Shown one piece after another: positions 62,101-64,000 of a stretch of 64,000 bases of DNA. Within the stretch, counting starts at the first letter, position 1. Each line of letters begins with the position of its first letter. Under the pieces are notes generated by a model, which saw only the letters and a list, made by a program, of their open reading frames with translations, searched no databases and was not told the DNA's origin. The DNA comes from Tigriopus japonicus. Taxonomy: Eukaryota > Arthropoda > Copepoda > Harpacticoida > Harpacticidae. The stretch is taken from assembly GCA_010645155.1 (NCBI GenBank), contig CM021321.1, positions 4,160,105-4,224,104 on the forward strand. Direction: 5' to 3'. The translations under genes were made by a program, and so were the position numbers.

Positions 62101-63712
62101 TAGATTATCCCATTGAGCCTTTTGTACTGCTGACCGTTTGGCAATCGTCTCAGAGTTGGCATACTTATGTGGGTGGGCTTTGGACTAATGAAATAGTCCT
62201 TCTACGAGCTCATTGGAAGGCAGAAACGTACATCAACAAAGCCTTGATTGCTATTAGAATTACAAACATATGTGTAATTACCACTCATCTAATTCACGCT
62301 TTGTAATATTTCGCTTTGTCAGTGCCCACTCTTGGTTTAAAACTCTTTGATTTGGGTATTTAGAGCATATTCGAGAAGACGAGCATGAGTGCTACTCTAA
62401 AAATAGCCCAAGATCTCGCATGGAAAGTTTTTGTAGCATGTTGGAACACAATAGGTAAGGAGAGATCGTGCCCATTCGTACGTATCTATTGTTTCAAGAC
62501 AGCTCAAGGAAGAATAGAGGGATCTTGGATCTGGCTTAATGCAAAGTCCCTTCGGTCTAATCGAAATGGTGGGCCAAGTCAAGGGTCTTCTAATGGATGA
62601 TAAGTCGGTGCTTAGGGAAATCTCGTGTGCTGCAAGGTGTTGGATGACTCATTTGAGTTTTCTCTGACCATAGACTTCTAAAAATCATCTAATTACCTAA
62701 CTCAAAAGTCGGCAATTATTAAGCTTCGAGTCGATTTCGGCCATGGGCACAATTCCAAGGCAATTGATAGTTCTGTCATTGTGGGCCTTGAGCTCTGTGA
62801 ACTTGGTCTTGTACATATCAGCTATATCATTGCCATTCGATATTGGCTGAAATTTGTTTGGGCTTCAACAGAAAGAAGACAAAGGCACTTTCTGCCATCG
62901 ATCCAGATGGTCTCGATCTCCAGTTCCAAAAGATCTAGTTTGAACTTACTTACCAGGTGATTCTGTGCAGAAGAAAGATGACTCTCTTGCTTTCAACGGT
63001 GATATCGCGAGAAAGCTTGACAATTCGTTCGTGTTTATCGTTCTTCTCGTCCAGAGTTCTGAAATCCAGATGCAAATGGGAATAAATAATTAGTGCACCA
63101 GACTTCGACTTCTTGATGTTAATTAAGAGCAACATTTCCGTTCCATTGGCAGAACGCTTAAGTCAAACCTTGAGATTTTAGATTATGAAGGTTTTGTTTT
63201 TCTATTTTTTTTTTTTCAAATTCGTTCCGTGAATTTCCGAAAGCCCGTCGGAAGTCAACTCTTCAATATTTCGCAGAAAAGCACTAACAACTCAGGAAGT
63301 GCTCGAAAAAGCTCCTCCAACTTTTCTACAAGAATAACCCCGGAACCTTTTGATCCTTTGTTCCTTTCAAATATTAGGTAAAGGCTTGAATACACTCATG
63401 CCCCCGTTTCCGATATTTCTCTCATTTTTCCGTTGCTCTCTCGTTTCCTGGCTGATCGATTTAGATAAGCAAGTCCATTTCGGAAACCTCTAAAAGAGGC
63501 TGAAGATTGGCCACGAATAGTCACGAAAGTACACCTTTTACGACCCCAGGGATATTTTTACCTGGCGTGCTCCTGAAACTGTTGAATGATTGGATTGCTG
63601 GGATCGACTCCTTTGGGCAAGGCCTTGGGTTCTCGACTGTGAAATTTCGAATAATGGCCTCTTCCTCCACCTCCTCCACGACTTCCTCGATTGTTTCTCC
63701 CCCCACGATGAC
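59124..63712 (-). CDS. TSNAX: Translin-associated factor X (TRAX), 5' incomplete
   Basis: Seven exons on -: 63712-63562, 63058-62954, 61527-61394, 61305-61232, 60651-60556, 60488-60111, 59279-59124. Phases agree at every joint; 363 complete codons plus a split first codon. The start-codon exon was not found, and 63712 follows an acceptor (CACTTTAG). An Arg/Gly-rich N-terminus ([12 protein letters not shown]) precedes [40 protein letters not shown] (the two glutamates described as catalytic in TRAX), a longer than usual acidic linker (exons 60651 and 60488), [14 protein letters not shown] (the third acidic residue) and [15 protein letters not shown] at the C-terminus. TRAX pairs with translin to form the C3PO endoribonuclease, which clears passenger strands in RNA interference. 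Human TRAX has 290 aa; the excess lies in the linker and N-terminus. Confidence 0.9.
61690..61714 (+). repeat. (CATC)n microsatellite
   Basis: Six consecutive ATCC/CATC units in a TRAX intron. Confidence 0.75.
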
Positions 63713-64000
63713 CTAAAGTGATTTGGTTTCATTAGGACGACTGACCATTGGCTTTCCAATTGGAGGGAACATTAATGGAAACATGCCTTGTGAACGTCTA
63801 TCGTTGCATGCTTCAACCAACGACAATTTAACATGGCAAAGTTCTTGAAGGCATAGGTATTTATGTACTAACAAGGGTCAACACACTCAATTGATAAAAA
63901 TAAAGCATTTCAACTCATTGATTAGACAAATGTCTTGGAGACTGAAAAGCATCCCAAAGTTTGGTAGCTATCATGAAAATATGGACTTGACTTTACCCAA

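Overview
The window is nuclear DNA of an invertebrate animal, most likely an arthropod and possibly a copepod-type crustacean. That placement is an inference from the gene set (a divergent ionotropic receptor, a venom-allergen-like CAP protein, WDR20, TRAX), from compact genes mixing 59-74 bp introns with kilobase introns, and from many decayed non-LTR retrotransposons. The species cannot be named from the sequence. There is one assembly gap of 114 N at 25814-25927.

Eight host genes were reconstructed by joining exons at GT/AG sites with matching phase. On the + strand: an ATP11-class P4-ATPase (lipid flippase, 6879-12736, two exons) and a small secreted DUF4174-domain protein (50660-52751, two exons). 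On the - strand: a CAP/SCP secreted protein (14747-12988, five exons), an extended synaptotagmin (18842-16417, three exons), an ionotropic glutamate-receptor-like protein (20882-19114, two exons), a TMEM45/DUF716 membrane protein (33888-28324, three exons), a WDR20 homologue (57980-54021, four exons) and a translin-associated factor X homologue (63712-59124, seven exons seen; the 5' exon is missing). There is no operon logic. Two of the genes act on membrane lipids (flippase, E-Syt), but I see no sign that they are co-regulated.

Layout: 1-5172 holds degenerate LINE copies, a foldback element and a short-phrase repeat array. 5173-20882 is a gene-rich block (flippase, CAP, E-Syt, receptor). 20883-27715 is repeat-rich (inverted repeats, 16-bp phrase arrays, the N gap, and two LINE copies facing opposite ways). 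27716-33888 is TMEM45 with large introns. 33889-49918 is gene-poor, with a LINE fragment, a tRNA-derived SINE-like unit, a gag-like relic, a 32-bp tandem array, hAT-like non-autonomous elements and other dispersed repeats. 49919-64000 is gene-rich again (DUF4174, WDR20, TRAX).

The most interesting unexplained structures are: the SINE-like unit with two hairpins whose stems differ by a compensating base pair (36883-37125); a 157-bp-arm inverted repeat in the DUF4174 intron (51356-52004); three dispersed arrays of a ~16-bp phrase; and a LINE family with a C-x2-C ... H-P-Y-H tail present in two decayed copies. No CRISPR, prokaryotic or plasmid features were seen.
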